Origin: Thiomonas sp.
GTDB lineage: Bacteria; Pseudomonadota; Gammaproteobacteria; Burkholderiales; Burkholderiaceae
NCBI GenBank assembly: GCA_027443745.1
Contig: DAIAZB010000642.1
Location: 1-16,335, forward strand
Length of the DNA: 16,335 nucleotides
Direction of reading: 5' to 3'
In this document: positions 5,813 to 14,778 of the stretch, piece by piece
Layout: each line of letters starts with the position of its first letter
Position numbering within the stretch: the stretch's first letter is position 1
The notes under the pieces: generated by a model
Told to the model about the DNA's origin: nothing
The model's database searches: none
The model's input: only the letters and a program-made list of their open reading frames with translations
Translations under genes and position numbers: made by a program

Positions 5813-8425
5813 ATGTCCGCCTACGCCAAAGAAACCCTTCCGGTCAGTCTGGAAGAAGAAATGCGCCGTTCTTACCTGGATTACGCAATGAGCGTAATTG
5901 TCGGGCGCGCCCTCCCGGATGTGCGTGATGGCCTGAAGCCGGTGCATCGCCGGGTGCTGTTTGCCATGCACGAACTCAGCAACTCTTGGAACCGGTCTTA
6001 TAAAAAATCGGCCCGTATCGTCGGCGACGTGATCGGTAAATACCACCCGCATGGCGACCAATCGGTCTACGACACCATCGTGCGCATGGCGCAGGATTTT
6101 TCCCTGCGCTACATGCTGGTCGACGGCCAGGGCAACTTCGGCTCCGTGGACGGTGATAACGCCGCGGCGATGCGCTATACCGAAATCCGCCTGGCCAAGA
6201 TTGCCCACGAGATGCTGGCCGACATCGACAAAGAAACCGTCAATTTCGGCCCCAACTACGACGGCTCGGAACAGGAGCCGCTGGTCCTGCCGGCACGCAT
6301 CCCCAATCTGCTGCTCAATGGCTCGGCCGGTATTGCGGTCGGCATGGCCACCAATATTCCACCGCATAACCTGGGTGAGTTGATCGACGGCTGCCTGCAT
6401 CTGCTTCGACATCCGCAAGCCGATGTGGAAGCGCTCATGCAGCACATTCCGGCACCGGATTTCCCGACTGCCGGCATCATTTACGGCCTGACTGGCGTGC
6501 GCGACGCCTACCGCAGTGGGCGCGGCCGGGTGGTGATGCGCGCACGCTGCCATGTCGAAGACATCGACCGCAACCAGCGCCAGGCCATCATCGTCGATGA
6601 ACTCCCCTATCAGGTGAACAAGCGCACCCTGCTCGAGCGCATTGCCGAGTTGGTGCAGGAAAAGAAGTTGGAGGGTATCAGCCACATCCAGGACGAATCG
6701 GACAAGTCCGGCATGCGCGTGGTGATTGAACTCAAGCGCGGCGAGCTGGCGGAGGTCGTGCTCAACAAGCTGTACAAGCAGACGCAGTTGCAGGACACCT
6801 TCGGCGTCAACATGGTCTGCCTGGTCGACGGCCAGCCACGACTGCTCAACCTCAAGCAAATGCTGGCTGCATTCCTGCAGCACCGGCGCGAGGTCATCAC
6901 CCGGCGCAGTGTGTTCGAGCTACGCCGCGCGCGCGATCGTGGCCATGTTCTGGAAGGACTGGCCGTTGCCCTGGCCAACCTCTACCGCATGATCGAGCTG
7001 ATCAAGGCCGCGCCGACGCCGCCCATCGCCAAGGAAGGTCTCCTTGCCGAGGTGTGGGAGCCTGGTGAGGCGCGCGCCATGCTGGCACGGGTCGAGGGCA
7101 ATCCGGATGATTTCCGCCCGGATGATCTCGATCCACATTACGGGCTCAAGCCCGTCGGCTACCGCCTGTCAGACGTGCAGGCGCAGGAAATTCTGCAGAT
7201 GCGGCTGCAGCGCCTGACGGGTCTGGAGCAGGACAAGATCGTGCAGGAGTACAAGGATGTCATGGCGCAGATCGCTGACCTGCTGGACATCCTCGCCAAG
7301 CCCGAACGCATCACCGTGATCATCGCCGACGAACTGGCGGCTCTCAAAGCCGAGTTCAACGATGCCCGCCGCTCGACCATCGAGCCGAACGCGACCGAAC
7401 TCGATATCGAAGACCTGATCGCGCCGCAGGACATGGTGGTGACCATCTCCCATGTCGGTTATATCAAGAGCCAGCCCATGGACGAATACCGCGCGCAGCG
7501 TCGCGGTGGACGGGGCAAGCTGGCCAGTGGCACGAAGGAGGATGACTGGATCGATCAGCTCTTCGTCGCCAACACCCACGCCATGTTGTTGTGTTTCTCG
7601 AATCGTGGCCGGGTGTATTGGATGAAGGTGTACGAAGCACCCCAGGGCAGTCGCGGCTCGCGCGGCAGGCCGCTGGTGAATTTATTCCCGCTGACGGAGG
7701 GCGAAAAAATCACGGCCGTGCTGCCAGTGAAGGCGTTCGACGAGGAACATTTCGTCTTCATGGCCACGGCGCGCGGCACGGTCAAGAAGACCCCGCTGTC
7801 GGCTTTCGCCAACCGCCGTGCGGCTGGCATCATTGCCTGCGGGTTGGACGATGACGACTACCTCGTGGGCGTGGCCATCACCGACGGCCAGCACGACGTG
7901 ATGCTGTTTTCCGACTCCGGCAAGGCCGTGCGCTTCGACGAAAATGACGTTCGCCCCATGGGCCGCGAAGCCCGCGGCGTGCGTGGGATGAGCCTCGAAG
8001 ACAACCAGAGCGTCATCGCCATGCTGGTGGCCGAAGATGAGAGTCAAAGCGTGCTGACGGCCACGGAAAACGGCTTCGGCAAGCGCACGTCCATCGTCGA
8101 GTACACCCGCCACGGTCGCGGCACCAAGGGCATGATCGCCATCCAGACCAGCGAGCGCAACGGCAAGGTCGTCGCCGCCTGCCTGGTGCGTGCGGAAGAC
8201 GAGATCATGCTCATCACCGACACGGGTGTTCTGGTGCGCACCCGCGTGGCCGAGATCCGCGAACTCGGTCGTGCCACCCAAGGCGTCACCCTCATCGCCC
8301 TGGACGACAAGGCGCAACTCATCGGCGTGCAACGCGTGGCGGAATCGGACGCCCAGGTGATCGAGGTGGAACCCGGTTTGGAGCCTGACGCCGAGCCGCG
8401 GCAGGATTCCAGCGACGAAGCCTGA
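5813..8425 (+). CDS. gyrA: DNA gyrase subunit A
   Basis: Breakage-reunion subunit of DNA gyrase (A2B2), which introduces negative supercoils; 870 residues against 875 in E. coli. The N-terminal segment has [11 protein letters not shown] and [20 protein letters not shown]. The helix-turn-helix with GKYHPHGD is followed by catalytic tyrosine Y122 in MRYTEIRL. The C-terminal DNA-wrapping beta-pinwheel carries the GyrA box QRRGGRG at 562-568, which distinguishes it from ParC, and the protein ends in an acidic tail. ATG 5813 was chosen because conservation begins with [10 protein letters not shown]; the frame is open from 5759, but those 18 residues are not family-like. No Shine-Dalgarno sequence precedes it. 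The position matching E. coli Ser83 is glutamine, while Asp87 is retained. It is the first gene of the + strand run; serC starts 16 nt after its stop. Confidence 0.98.
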   Translation: MSAYAKETLPVSLEEEMRRSYLDYAMSVIVGRALPDVRDGLKPVHRRVLFAMHELSNSWNRSYKKSARIVGDVIGKYHPHGDQSVYDTIVRMAQDFSLRYMLVDGQGNFGSVDGDNAAAMRYTEIRLAKIAHEMLADIDKETVNFGPNYDGSEQEPLVLPARIPNLLLNGSAGIAVGMATNIPPHNLGELIDGCLHLLRHPQADVEALMQHIPAPDFPTAGIIYGLTGVRDAYRSGRGRVVMRARCHVEDIDRNQRQAIIVDELPYQVNKRTLLERIAELVQEKKLEGISHIQDESDKSGMRVVIELKRGELAEVVLNKLYKQTQLQDTFGVNMVCLVDGQPRLLNLKQMLAAFLQHRREVITRRSVFELRRARDRGHVLEGLAVALANLYRMIELIKAAPTPPIAKEGLLAEVWEPGEARAMLARVEGNPDDFRPDDLDPHYGLKPVGYRLSDVQAQEILQMRLQRLTGLEQDKIVQEYKDVMAQIADLLDILAKPERITVIIADELAALKAEFNDARRSTIEPNATELDIEDLIAPQDMVVTISHVGYIKSQPMDEYRAQRRGGRGKLASGTKEDDWIDQLFVANTHAMLLCFSNRGRVYWMKVYEAPQGSRGSRGRPLVNLFPLTEGEKITAVLPVKAFDEEHFVFMATARGTVKKTPLSAFANRRAAGIIACGLDDDDYLVGVAITDGQHDVMLFSDSGKAVRFDENDVRPMGREARGVRGMSLEDNQSVIAMLVAEDESQSVLTATENGFGKRTSIVEYTRHGRGTKGMIAIQTSERNGKVVAACLVRAEDEIMLITDTGVLVRTRVAEIRELGRATQGVTLIALDDKAQLIGVQRVAESDAQVIEVEPGLEPDAEPRQDSSDEA

Positions 8426-8441
8426 GCCGTTGCCATCCACC

Positions 8442-9539
8442 ATGCCGCAGCGCCCCTACAACTTTTCCGCCGGACCAGCCGCCATGCCGGACGAAGTCTT
8501 GCTGCAGGCAGCTGCCGAGATGCTGGACTGGCATGGCAGCGGCATGAGCGTCATGGAAATGAGCCATCGCGGCCCGCAATTCGGCCATATCGTGGCCCAG
8601 GCCGAGGCCGATCTGCGGGAACTGCTCGCGGTTCCAGCGGACTATCACGTGCTATTCATGCAGGGCGGGGCGCTGGCCGAAAACGCCATCGTGCCGCTGA
8701 ATCTGTCGCACGGGGCCAAGGCGGATTACGTCGTTACCGGGTCGTGGTCGCAGAAAAGCCAGTTGGAGGCGCGCAAATTCTGCGACGTGCACCTGGCAGC
8801 CAGCGCCCGGGACACCACTGGCTACGGCTCGATTCCGCCGCTGGACATGTGGAAGCCGCGGCGTGACGCGCAGTATCTGCATTACTGCGCCAACGAAACC
8901 ATCGACGGGGTCGAATTCCACTTCGTGCCCGCACAGTACGATCTGCCGCTGGTGGCCGACATGTCGTCCACGATCCTCTCGCGTTCAGTCGACGTCGCTG
9001 CGCATGCCTGCATCTATGCCGGTGCGCAAAAGAACATTGGACCTGCAGGCCTCACGCTGGTCATCATCCATCGCGACATGCTGGGTCACGCCCTGCCCTC
9101 CTGTCCCAGTGCGTTCAATTACGGCGTGGTTGCCCAGAACGGATCCATGTACAACACCCCTCCCACCTATGCCATCTACATGGCTGGGCTGGTGTTTCAG
9201 TGGATCAAGCGCCAGACCGAGGACGGGCTGCAGGGCATCCTTGCCCTGGCAGCGCGCAATCGCAAAAAGGCCGACCTGCTCTACACCTGCATCGATACCT
9301 CTGCGCTGTATATCAACCGTGTTGCGCATGACTGCCGTTCGCGCATGAACGTGCCGTTTTTCCTTCGCGACGAAACACTGAACGACGCGTTCCTGCAAGG
9401 TGCGCAGCAGCGTCAACTGCTGCAACTCAAAGGCCACAAATCCGTGGGCGGCATGCGCGCCAGCGTCTACAACGCCATGCCGTGTGCAGGCGTCGAGACC
9501 TTGGTCGACTACATGCGGGAATTCGAGCGCCTGCATTGA
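8442..9539 (+). CDS. serC: Phosphoserine aminotransferase SerC
   Basis: PLP enzyme (class V aminotransferase) that converts 3-phosphohydroxypyruvate and glutamate to phosphoserine and 2-oxoglutarate in serine synthesis, and also acts in the pyridoxine pathway. The 365 residues begin with the family signature [13 protein letters not shown], continue with SVMEMSHRG and FMQGGA, and include the PLP-binding lysine K197 in [12 protein letters not shown] (E. coli Lys198) and [10 protein letters not shown] near the C-terminus. The ATG at 8442 is preferred over a TTG at 8430, since other SerC proteins begin within a few residues of RPYNFSAGP. It lies between gyrA (16-nt gap) and pheA (12-nt gap) with no terminator, and has no visible Shine-Dalgarno sequence. 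The serC-pheA neighbourhood is conserved across beta- and gammaproteobacteria. Confidence 0.97.
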   Translation: MPQRPYNFSAGPAAMPDEVLLQAAAEMLDWHGSGMSVMEMSHRGPQFGHIVAQAEADLRELLAVPADYHVLFMQGGALAENAIVPLNLSHGAKADYVVTGSWSQKSQLEARKFCDVHLAASARDTTGYGSIPPLDMWKPRRDAQYLHYCANETIDGVEFHFVPAQYDLPLVADMSSTILSRSVDVAAHACIYAGAQKNIGPAGLTLVIIHRDMLGHALPSCPSAFNYGVVAQNGSMYNTPPTYAIYMAGLVFQWIKRQTEDGLQGILALAARNRKKADLLYTCIDTSALYINRVAHDCRSRMNVPFFLRDETLNDAFLQGAQQRQLLQLKGHKSVGGMRASVYNAMPCAGVETLVDYMREFERLH

Positions 9540-9551
9540 AACCGTCTCCCG

Positions 9552-10619
9552 ATGAACGCTGACATCACCCCCTTGCGCGACCAGATCGACGCCATCGACC
9601 GCGAATTGCTCGCGCTGTTGAACCAACGTGCCCAGTGCGCCCAGCGCATCGGCCAGCACAAGCATCTTGCCGGGTTGCCCGTGTTTCGGCCCGAGCGTGA
9701 ACGCGAAGTCATCACCAAGGTGCAGCAAGCCAATGCCGGCCCTTTGCTGAACGACGGGGTGTCGGCCATCTGGCGGGAAATCATGTCGGCATGCCGCGCG
9801 CTGGAAGCACGCCAGCAGGTGGCCTTTCTTGGCCCGGAGGGCACCTACAGTGAACAGGCGGCGCGCCAATTTTTCGGCTCCGGTTGCGACTTCGTCGCCT
9901 GCACCGACCTGGATGACGTGTTTCGCTGCCAGCTCAGCGGCAGCAGCGCCTTCGCCGTGGTGGCGATTGAAAACTCCACCGAAGGCGCGATCGCCCGCAC
10001 ACTCGACTTGCTGCTGGCGCATCCCGTGAGGATTTGCGGCGAAATCAGTCTCGCCATCCACCACAACCTGCTGCGCCGGAAGAACGGGCTTGACGGCATT
10101 GTCGCGATACTGGCCCATCCTCAGGCCCTGGCGCAATGTCGGCAATGGTTGGACAAGCACCTGCCCGGCGTCGAGCGCCGCGCAGTCTCCAGCAACGCCG
10201 AAGGAGCCCGCCTTGCGGCACACGACACAAGCCTGGCCGCGATAGCGGGCGAGCAGGCTGCGAGTCAATACGCCTTGCAGGTTGCCGCGCCGCGCATTCA
10301 GGACGAAGCACAGAACCGCACCCGCTTCGTCGTGCTCGGCGGACCTCCCGCACAGCCCAGCGGCCATGACCGCACCAGTCTCATCCTCGCCGTGCCGAAT
10401 CGCGCCGGTGCCGTCTTCGGCATGCTCAAACCGCTGGCCGATCATGGCGTGAGCATGAGCCGCTTCGAATCGCGCCCGGCTCGTTCCGGCTCCTGGGAAT
10501 ATTTTTTCTACGTCGACATCGAAGGCCATCAGGACGACGGCCGCGTCGCGCATGCGCTCGAGGCCCTGCGCCAATCCTGTGCGTTCTTCAAAAACCTCGG
10601 TTCCTACCCCATCGGGTAG
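9552..10619 (+). CDS. pheA: Bifunctional chorismate mutase / prephenate dehydratase (P-protein)
   Basis: Converts chorismate to prephenate and then to phenylpyruvate for phenylalanine synthesis. Domains in order over 355 residues: an AroQ-type chorismate mutase (about 1-88, with R9, R26 and K37 at the positions of the E. coli active-site basics); a prephenate dehydratase (about 90-268, starting FLGPEGTYSE, with IENSTEGA, HPQALAQC at 189-196 and the catalytic TRF triad at 257-259); and an ACT regulatory domain (about 275-355) with NRAGAVFGML and the ESRP motif at 306-309, which bind phenylalanine for feedback inhibition in E. coli. The ATG lies 12 nt after serC. The stop codon falls inside a perfect 7-bp inverted repeat. 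No frame damage is seen, and all key residues are present. Confidence 0.97.
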   Translation: MNADITPLRDQIDAIDRELLALLNQRAQCAQRIGQHKHLAGLPVFRPEREREVITKVQQANAGPLLNDGVSAIWREIMSACRALEARQQVAFLGPEGTYSEQAARQFFGSGCDFVACTDLDDVFRCQLSGSSAFAVVAIENSTEGAIARTLDLLLAHPVRICGEISLAIHHNLLRRKNGLDGIVAILAHPQALAQCRQWLDKHLPGVERRAVSSNAEGARLAAHDTSLAAIAGEQAASQYALQVAAPRIQDEAQNRTRFVVLGGPPAQPSGHDRTSLILAVPNRAGAVFGMLKPLADHGVSMSRFESRPARSGSWEYFFYVDIEGHQDDGRVAHALEALRQSCAFFKNLGSYPIG

Positions 10620-10643
10620 GACTGATTGCAGGCACCTTGTGCC
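10603..10643 (+). repeat. Two consecutive hairpins at the pheA-hisC junction
   Basis: The first, CCTACCC-catc-GGGTAGG (10603-10609 and 10614-10620), overlaps the pheA stop. The second, GGCAC-ctt-GTGCC (10631-10635 and 10639-10643), follows 10 nt later. Neither has a T-run, so they are not classical terminators; an mRNA-stabilising or processing role is possible. Confidence 0.5.
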
Positions 10644-10681
10644 GAATCGCCAGCAGCCACCCATTTGAACCGCCCATCACC

Positions 10682-11809
10682 ATGTCCACATCGTCCAGCC
10701 CTCCGCAATGGGGCACCGATTACGTCCGCACCATCTCGCCCTACGTGGGTGGCCGGCCGATAGCGGAAGTTGCCCGCGAAATCGGCATGGACGCGACCCG
10801 CATTGTCAAACTTGCCTCGAACGAAAACCCGCTCGGCATGTCGGCGGCTGCGCGCCAGGCCATCGTCGATGCGCTGGCCGAATCGCCCCGCTACCCCGAC
10901 AACGACAGCCATGCCCTGCGCCAGGCGCTGGCCGAGCACCTGGGTCTGCCGGCCGAGTGGATCGTGCTGGGCCACGGTTCCAGCGACATCCTGGAAATGG
11001 CCGCACGCGCCTTGTTGAGCGAGGGTGATTCCTGCGTTTATTCGCAATACGGCTTCATCGTCTATCCACTGGCGGTGCAACAGGCTGGAGCGCGGCACAT
11101 CGTCGTGCCGGCCAGCCATTACGGCCACGACCTGCCGGCCATGGCTGCCGCCATCGAACCGTCCACACGGCTGGTGTTCGTGGCAAACCCCAACAACCCA
11201 ACCGGCACCCTAGCCTCGGCCGAGACCGTCGCCGCCTTCCTGCAGCGCGTGCCACCGGACGTGGTCGTGGTGCTGGATGAAGCCTATGTCGAATACCTCG
11301 ACCCGGCACTGCGCACCGACAGCATCGCGCTGCTGCGCAAGCATCCGAATCTGGTCATCTCCCGCACCTTTTCCAAGGCCTATGGCCTTGCGGGCTTGCG
11401 CATTGGTTACGCCGCCGCTCATCCAGCATTGGCCGACGTGCTCAACCGCGTGCGCTCGGCTTTCAACACCAGCACGGTGGCACAAGCCGCCGCCCTTGCC
11501 GCCCTCGCCGACACCGATTTCCTGCAACGAGCAGTGGAGGTCAACCGCACCGGCATGTCCCAACTGACGGCAGCTTTTGACGAACTCGGCTTGCGCTACT
11601 TGCCCTCGCACGGCAACTTCGTGCTGGTGCGCATGGGGGAAGACGACCAAGCCGGCGCCCGTCTCAACGCAGCCCTGCTCAAGCAGGGCGTGATCGCCAG
11701 ACCCGTGGGGAATTACGGCCTGGGCCCATGGTTGCGCATCTCGGTGGGACTGGAGGCCGAGAATGCGCGCTGCATCGAGGCGCTGCGCAGCGCCTTGGGG
11801 GCGCACTGA
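10682..11809 (+). CDS. hisC: Histidinol-phosphate/aromatic aminotransferase (HisC type)
   Basis: Class II-fold PLP aminotransferase of 375 residues. Signatures are KLASNENPLGMS, the cofactor-contacting NPNNPTGT, DEAYVEY, the Schiff-base lysine K232 in SRTFSKAYGLAGLRIGY, and a C-terminal substrate-carboxylate arginine in WLRISVG. HisC enzymes make histidinol phosphate, but many also transaminate phenylpyruvate and 4-hydroxyphenylpyruvate. Placement between pheA and tyrA, as for the hisC2 copy in Pseudomonas, suggests its main job may be the last step of Phe/Tyr synthesis. ATG 10682 fits family starts; a GTG at 10637 would add 15 unconserved residues and start inside a hairpin. The tyrA gene starts 4 nt after the stop, so coupling is likely. 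Confidence 0.94.
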   Translation: MSTSSSPPQWGTDYVRTISPYVGGRPIAEVAREIGMDATRIVKLASNENPLGMSAAARQAIVDALAESPRYPDNDSHALRQALAEHLGLPAEWIVLGHGSSDILEMAARALLSEGDSCVYSQYGFIVYPLAVQQAGARHIVVPASHYGHDLPAMAAAIEPSTRLVFVANPNNPTGTLASAETVAAFLQRVPPDVVVVLDEAYVEYLDPALRTDSIALLRKHPNLVISRTFSKAYGLAGLRIGYAAAHPALADVLNRVRSAFNTSTVAQAAALAALADTDFLQRAVEVNRTGMSQLTAAFDELGLRYLPSHGNFVLVRMGEDDQAGARLNAALLKQGVIARPVGNYGLGPWLRISVGLEAENARCIEALRSALGAH

Positions 11810-11813
11810 ATCC

Positions 11814-12743
11814 ATGGACACCTTGATCGGTACGTACGCCGACACTCCCGCAAAGCCCCAGTTCAAACGCCTGGCCGTTCTGGGCGTGGGTTTGCTGGGC
11901 GGCTCGTTCGCCTTGGCGGCCAAGCATGCCGGCCTCGCTCAGGAAATCGTGGGTTACAGCAAGTCGCCCTCCACCATCAAGGCAGCAAGAGCAGCCAAGG
12001 TCATCGACCATGGCGCCGACTCGGCGCTGCATGCCGCCACCGATGCGGACTTGATTCTGCTGGCTGTTCCGGTCTCGGCTATCGGCCCCCTGCTCAAGCA
12101 GATCCGCATCGGCTTGTCACCCCACGCCCTGGTGATGGATGTCGGCAGCACCAAGGGCGATGTGGTTGCGGCCGCGCAAGAGGCTCTGGGTGACATGGCC
12201 AGCCGCCAGTTCGTTCCTTGCCACCCCATCGCCGGGGGTGAACACAGCGGGGTACAGCATGCGCGCTCGGCGCTGTTCGACGGTCGCCGCGTCGTCATCA
12301 CACCGATGACCAACAACCCTGACCGTTTCGTCGAGGTGGCTTCGCAAATCTGGGAGGCGGTCGGTGGCGTGGTGTCCATCATGGATGCATCCGAGCACGA
12401 CGCCGCTTTCGCGGCCGTGAGCCATCTTCCCCACCTGGTGGCGTTCGCCTACGTCTACGCCATGGCGCGCCAGCCCAAGGGAGGCAGCTACTTGCAACTC
12501 GCCGGCCCTGGCTTTCGCGACTTCACCCGCATCGCGGCCAGCGACCCCACCCTGTGGCGCGATGTGTTCAGCGCCAACAACACCGAAATCCTGCAGCAAT
12601 TGCAGTTGTTCAAGCAGGCCCTCGCCGGCTTCGAGGCGCAGATGCGCCAGGGCAACTGGAGTGTGCTGGAGTCCCTCATCCGACAAGCCAGCCAGTCACG
12701 CAAGGACTGGGCCTCGCCTTCTCCCGCCGATGACATCGCCTGA
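11814..12743 (+). CDS. tyrA: Prephenate (or arogenate) dehydrogenase TyrA
   Basis: NAD(P)-dependent oxidative decarboxylation of prephenate to 4-hydroxyphenylpyruvate for tyrosine synthesis. The 309-residue product starts with a Rossmann fold, [11 protein letters not shown] (about 23-33), followed by [20 protein letters not shown] with a conserved His, and [11 protein letters not shown] in the helical dimerisation domain, then [13 protein letters not shown]. It has neither an N-terminal chorismate mutase nor a C-terminal ACT domain, so it is the compact monofunctional form. ATG 11814 lies 4 nt past hisC; the frame is open upstream inside hisC, but that part is not TyrA-like. The 3' end overlaps the next gene by 14 nt. 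Prephenate versus arogenate preference cannot be read from the sequence. Confidence 0.95.
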   Translation: MDTLIGTYADTPAKPQFKRLAVLGVGLLGGSFALAAKHAGLAQEIVGYSKSPSTIKAARAAKVIDHGADSALHAATDADLILLAVPVSAIGPLLKQIRIGLSPHALVMDVGSTKGDVVAAAQEALGDMASRQFVPCHPIAGGEHSGVQHARSALFDGRRVVITPMTNNPDRFVEVASQIWEAVGGVVSIMDASEHDAAFAAVSHLPHLVAFAYVYAMARQPKGGSYLQLAGPGFRDFTRIAASDPTLWRDVFSANNTEILQQLQLFKQALAGFEAQMRQGNWSVLESLIRQASQSRKDWASPSPADDIA

Positions 12744-14706
12744 ATCGCTCGACCTGCCCCCCCTCATCGGCGCCGGCGGCAGCGTGCGTCTGCCGGGCTC
12801 CAAGAGCATTTCCAACCGCGTGCTTTTGCTCGCCGCTTTAGCAAGCGGCCCGACGCAGATCACCGGCCTTCTCGACTCGGACGACACCCGGGTGATGCTC
12901 GCCGCGTTGCATGCTCTGGGCGTGCAGTGCAGGCACGACGAGGCCGCCACACTGGTGCAGGGTAGTGGCGGTCGCTTTGCAACGGGCAAGGCCGATCTGT
13001 TCCTGGGTAACGCCGGCACCGCGATCCGTCCGCTCACCGCGGCCCTGGCGCTGCTCGGCGGCGACTACACCCTGCGTGGTGTGCCGCGCATGCACGAACG
13101 CCCCATCGGCGACCTGGTCGACGCGCTACGCGTCATCGGCTGTGACATCGGCTATGCCGCAAAGTCCGGCTACCCGCCGTTGCACATCGGCGTGGGTCTG
13201 GTCGACATCGTCGCTCCCATCCGGGTGCGAGGCGATGTCTCCAGCCAGTTCCTCACTGCCCTGCTGCTGGCGCTGCCGCTGGTGGCGGCCGCGCGGGACA
13301 TCACCATCGACGTCGTCGGTACGTTGATTTCGCGGCCCTATGTGGACATCACGCTCAAGCTGCTGGCACGCTTCGGCGTGCACATCGAGCATCAGAACTG
13401 GCAGCGCTTCATCATTCCCGCGGGCAGCCGTTACACCAGCCCCGGGCGCATCGCCGTCGAGGGCGACGCGTCATCGGCGTCGTATTTCCTCGCCGCAGGA
13501 GTGCTGGGCAATTTGCATGGTCAAGGTGCACCGGTGAGCGTCGAAGGTGTCGACGCCAAGAGCATTCAGGGGGATATCGAATTCGCCCGCGTGCTCGAAC
13601 GCCTGGGGGCGAACGTCACCTGGGGTGAGGGCCGCATCACCGCGCACGGACTGCAGGCCGGGCGTCGCAAACTCGCCGGCGGCAGCATTGACTGCCTGGC
13701 CATCCCCGACGCCGCCATGACCCTGGCCGTCACCGCCCTGTTTGCCCAGGAGCCGACACTGCTCACGGGCATCGGCAGCTGGCGTGTGAAAGAAACCGAT
13801 CGCATCAGTGCCATGGTCACCGAATTGACCCAAATCGGTGCTCAAGTCGAGCATGGCGACGACTGGCTGCGCATCCATCCCCTGGCCGAAGCCCACTGGC
13901 GCAACGCCAGCATCGCCACCTACGACGACCACCGCATGGCGATGTGCTTCGCGCTTGCCAGCTTCGGCCCGGCCGACATCCGCATTCTCGACCCCGGCTG
14001 CGTTTCCAAGACCTTTCCCGGCTATTTCAAAGCCTTCGCGACGATCTCCCGCCCCGTTCCAGTCATCACCATCGACGGACCGACCGCATCCGGCAAGGGC
14101 ACCGTGGCCTCGCATTTGGCGCAAGTCCTGGGGTTTCGTTACCTCGACTCGGGTGCGCTCTACCGCTCCTTGGCGCTGCTGGCTCAGCGCCAAGGGGTGG
14201 CGCTCGAGGACGAAGCCGCGCTGGCCGAACTCGCCCGGCATCTGCCCATCCGCTGCGAAGGCAGCGCCGTGTGGCTGGGACCGGAAAACGCCAGTGAAGC
14301 CATCCGCACCGAGTCCGTGGGGCAAGCCGCCTCCACACTCTCCGCCCTGCCCGGCGTGCGGCGGGCCTTGCTGCAGTTGCAGCACAGCCTGCGGCGTTCT
14401 CCCGGATTGGTCGCCGACGGCCGCGACATGGGCACCGTGGTCTTCCCGGACGCGCGCCTCAAGGTGTTTCTCACCGCCAGCGCTGCCGCACGTGCGCAAC
14501 GGCGGCATAAGCAATTGATTTCTAAAGGGATTTCAACTACAATTTCCAATGTTTTGCAAGAGCTCGAACAACGCGACGCGCGCGACACCCAGCGCAGCGT
14601 CGCCGCCCTCAAGCCCGCGCAGGACGCCCTGCCTCTGAACACCTCCGAGCTCGACGTCGATCAGACCGTGCAGCAGGTGTTGCAGTGGTGGCGCCAACGT
14701 TCCTGA
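12730..14706 (+). CDS. aroA-cmk: AroA-Cmk fusion: EPSP synthase plus cytidylate kinase
   Basis: One 658-residue frame carries two complete enzymes. Residues 1 to about 440 are 3-phosphoshikimate 1-carboxyvinyltransferase (shikimate pathway). Key elements are [10 protein letters not shown] (K25, S26, R30), [10 protein letters not shown] (92-101), D327 in IPDAAMT, KETDR (354-358) and DDHRMA (399-404), all of the class I, glyphosate-sensitive pattern. Residues from about 443 to 658 are CMP/dCMP kinase: P-loop GPTASGKGT at 450-458, [19 protein letters not shown] at 563-573 and RDARD at 615-619. No stop codon, ATG or GTG start lies at the junction ([13 protein letters not shown]), so there is no sign of a separate cmk start. 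ATG 12730 overlaps tyrA by 14 nt, implying coupling. An AT-rich promoter-like island lies inside the cmk half. A single-base sequencing error is unlikely, since both flanks read in one frame. Confidence 0.95.
   Translation: MTSPESLDLPPLIGAGGSVRLPGSKSISNRVLLLAALASGPTQITGLLDSDDTRVMLAALHALGVQCRHDEAATLVQGSGGRFATGKADLFLGNAGTAIRPLTAALALLGGDYTLRGVPRMHERPIGDLVDALRVIGCDIGYAAKSGYPPLHIGVGLVDIVAPIRVRGDVSSQFLTALLLALPLVAAARDITIDVVGTLISRPYVDITLKLLARFGVHIEHQNWQRFIIPAGSRYTSPGRIAVEGDASSASYFLAAGVLGNLHGQGAPVSVEGVDAKSIQGDIEFARVLERLGANVTWGEGRITAHGLQAGRRKLAGGSIDCLAIPDAAMTLAVTALFAQEPTLLTGIGSWRVKETDRISAMVTELTQIGAQVEHGDDWLRIHPLAEAHWRNASIATYDDHRMAMCFALASFGPADIRILDPGCVSKTFPGYFKAFATISRPVPVITIDGPTASGKGTVASHLAQVLGFRYLDSGALYRSLALLAQRQGVALEDEAALAELARHLPIRCEGSAVWLGPENASEAIRTESVGQAASTLSALPGVRRALLQLQHSLRRSPGLVADGRDMGTVVFPDARLKVFLTASAAARAQRRHKQLISKGISTTISNVLQELEQRDARDTQRSVAALKPAQDALPLNTSELDVDQTVQQVLQWWRQRS
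14515..14543 (+). promoter_or_regulatory. Probable rpsA promoter inside the cmk part of the fusion gene
   Basis: -35 TTGATT (14515-14520), a 17-nt spacer and -10 TACAAT (14538-14543, five of six consensus bases) lie in a local AT-rich island (34 of 47 bases A/T over 14509-14555) within a GC-rich gene. Transcription would start near 14550, giving a leader of about 230 nt before rpsA. E. coli rpsA is likewise transcribed partly from promoters within cmk. Confidence 0.65.
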
Positions 14707-14778
14707 GTTCGCGCAGCAGCCGTACTCGGGTTGTGCAACCAACCCCGCGGGGCCACCTGCGGATTTGCGAGTCTGTCC
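14707..14778 (+). other. rpsA leader with weak ribosome-binding site and small hairpins
   Basis: The 72-nt gap has GGTT-gtgc-AACC (14729-14740) and the palindrome CCCCGCGGGG (14743-14752), and only a GCGAG (14767-14771) 7 nt before the ATG as a weak Shine-Dalgarno. In E. coli a structured leader lacking a good Shine-Dalgarno mediates autogenous control by S1. A similar arrangement is inferred here, not shown. Confidence 0.4.

Noticed and set aside
5774..6883. 369-codon minus-strand frame
   Set aside because: Antisense to gyrA with no conserved motif and no ribosome-binding site.
8985..10664. 559-codon open frame on the minus strand
   Set aside because: It lies antisense to the well-supported serC and pheA, shows no recognisable domain, and such frames are expected opposite GC-rich genes with strong codon bias.
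10637..11809. Longer hisC from GTG 10637
   Set aside because: The extra 15 residues are not family-like and the start lies in a hairpin; ATG 10682 fits better.
14040..14070. Hidden separate start for cmk near the fusion junction
   Set aside because: No ATG, GTG or TTG in frame near residues 438-450 and no ribosome-binding site; the frame is continuous from aroA.
13471..14514. 347-codon minus-strand frame
   Set aside because: Antisense to aroA-cmk; composition is a codon-bias mirror.
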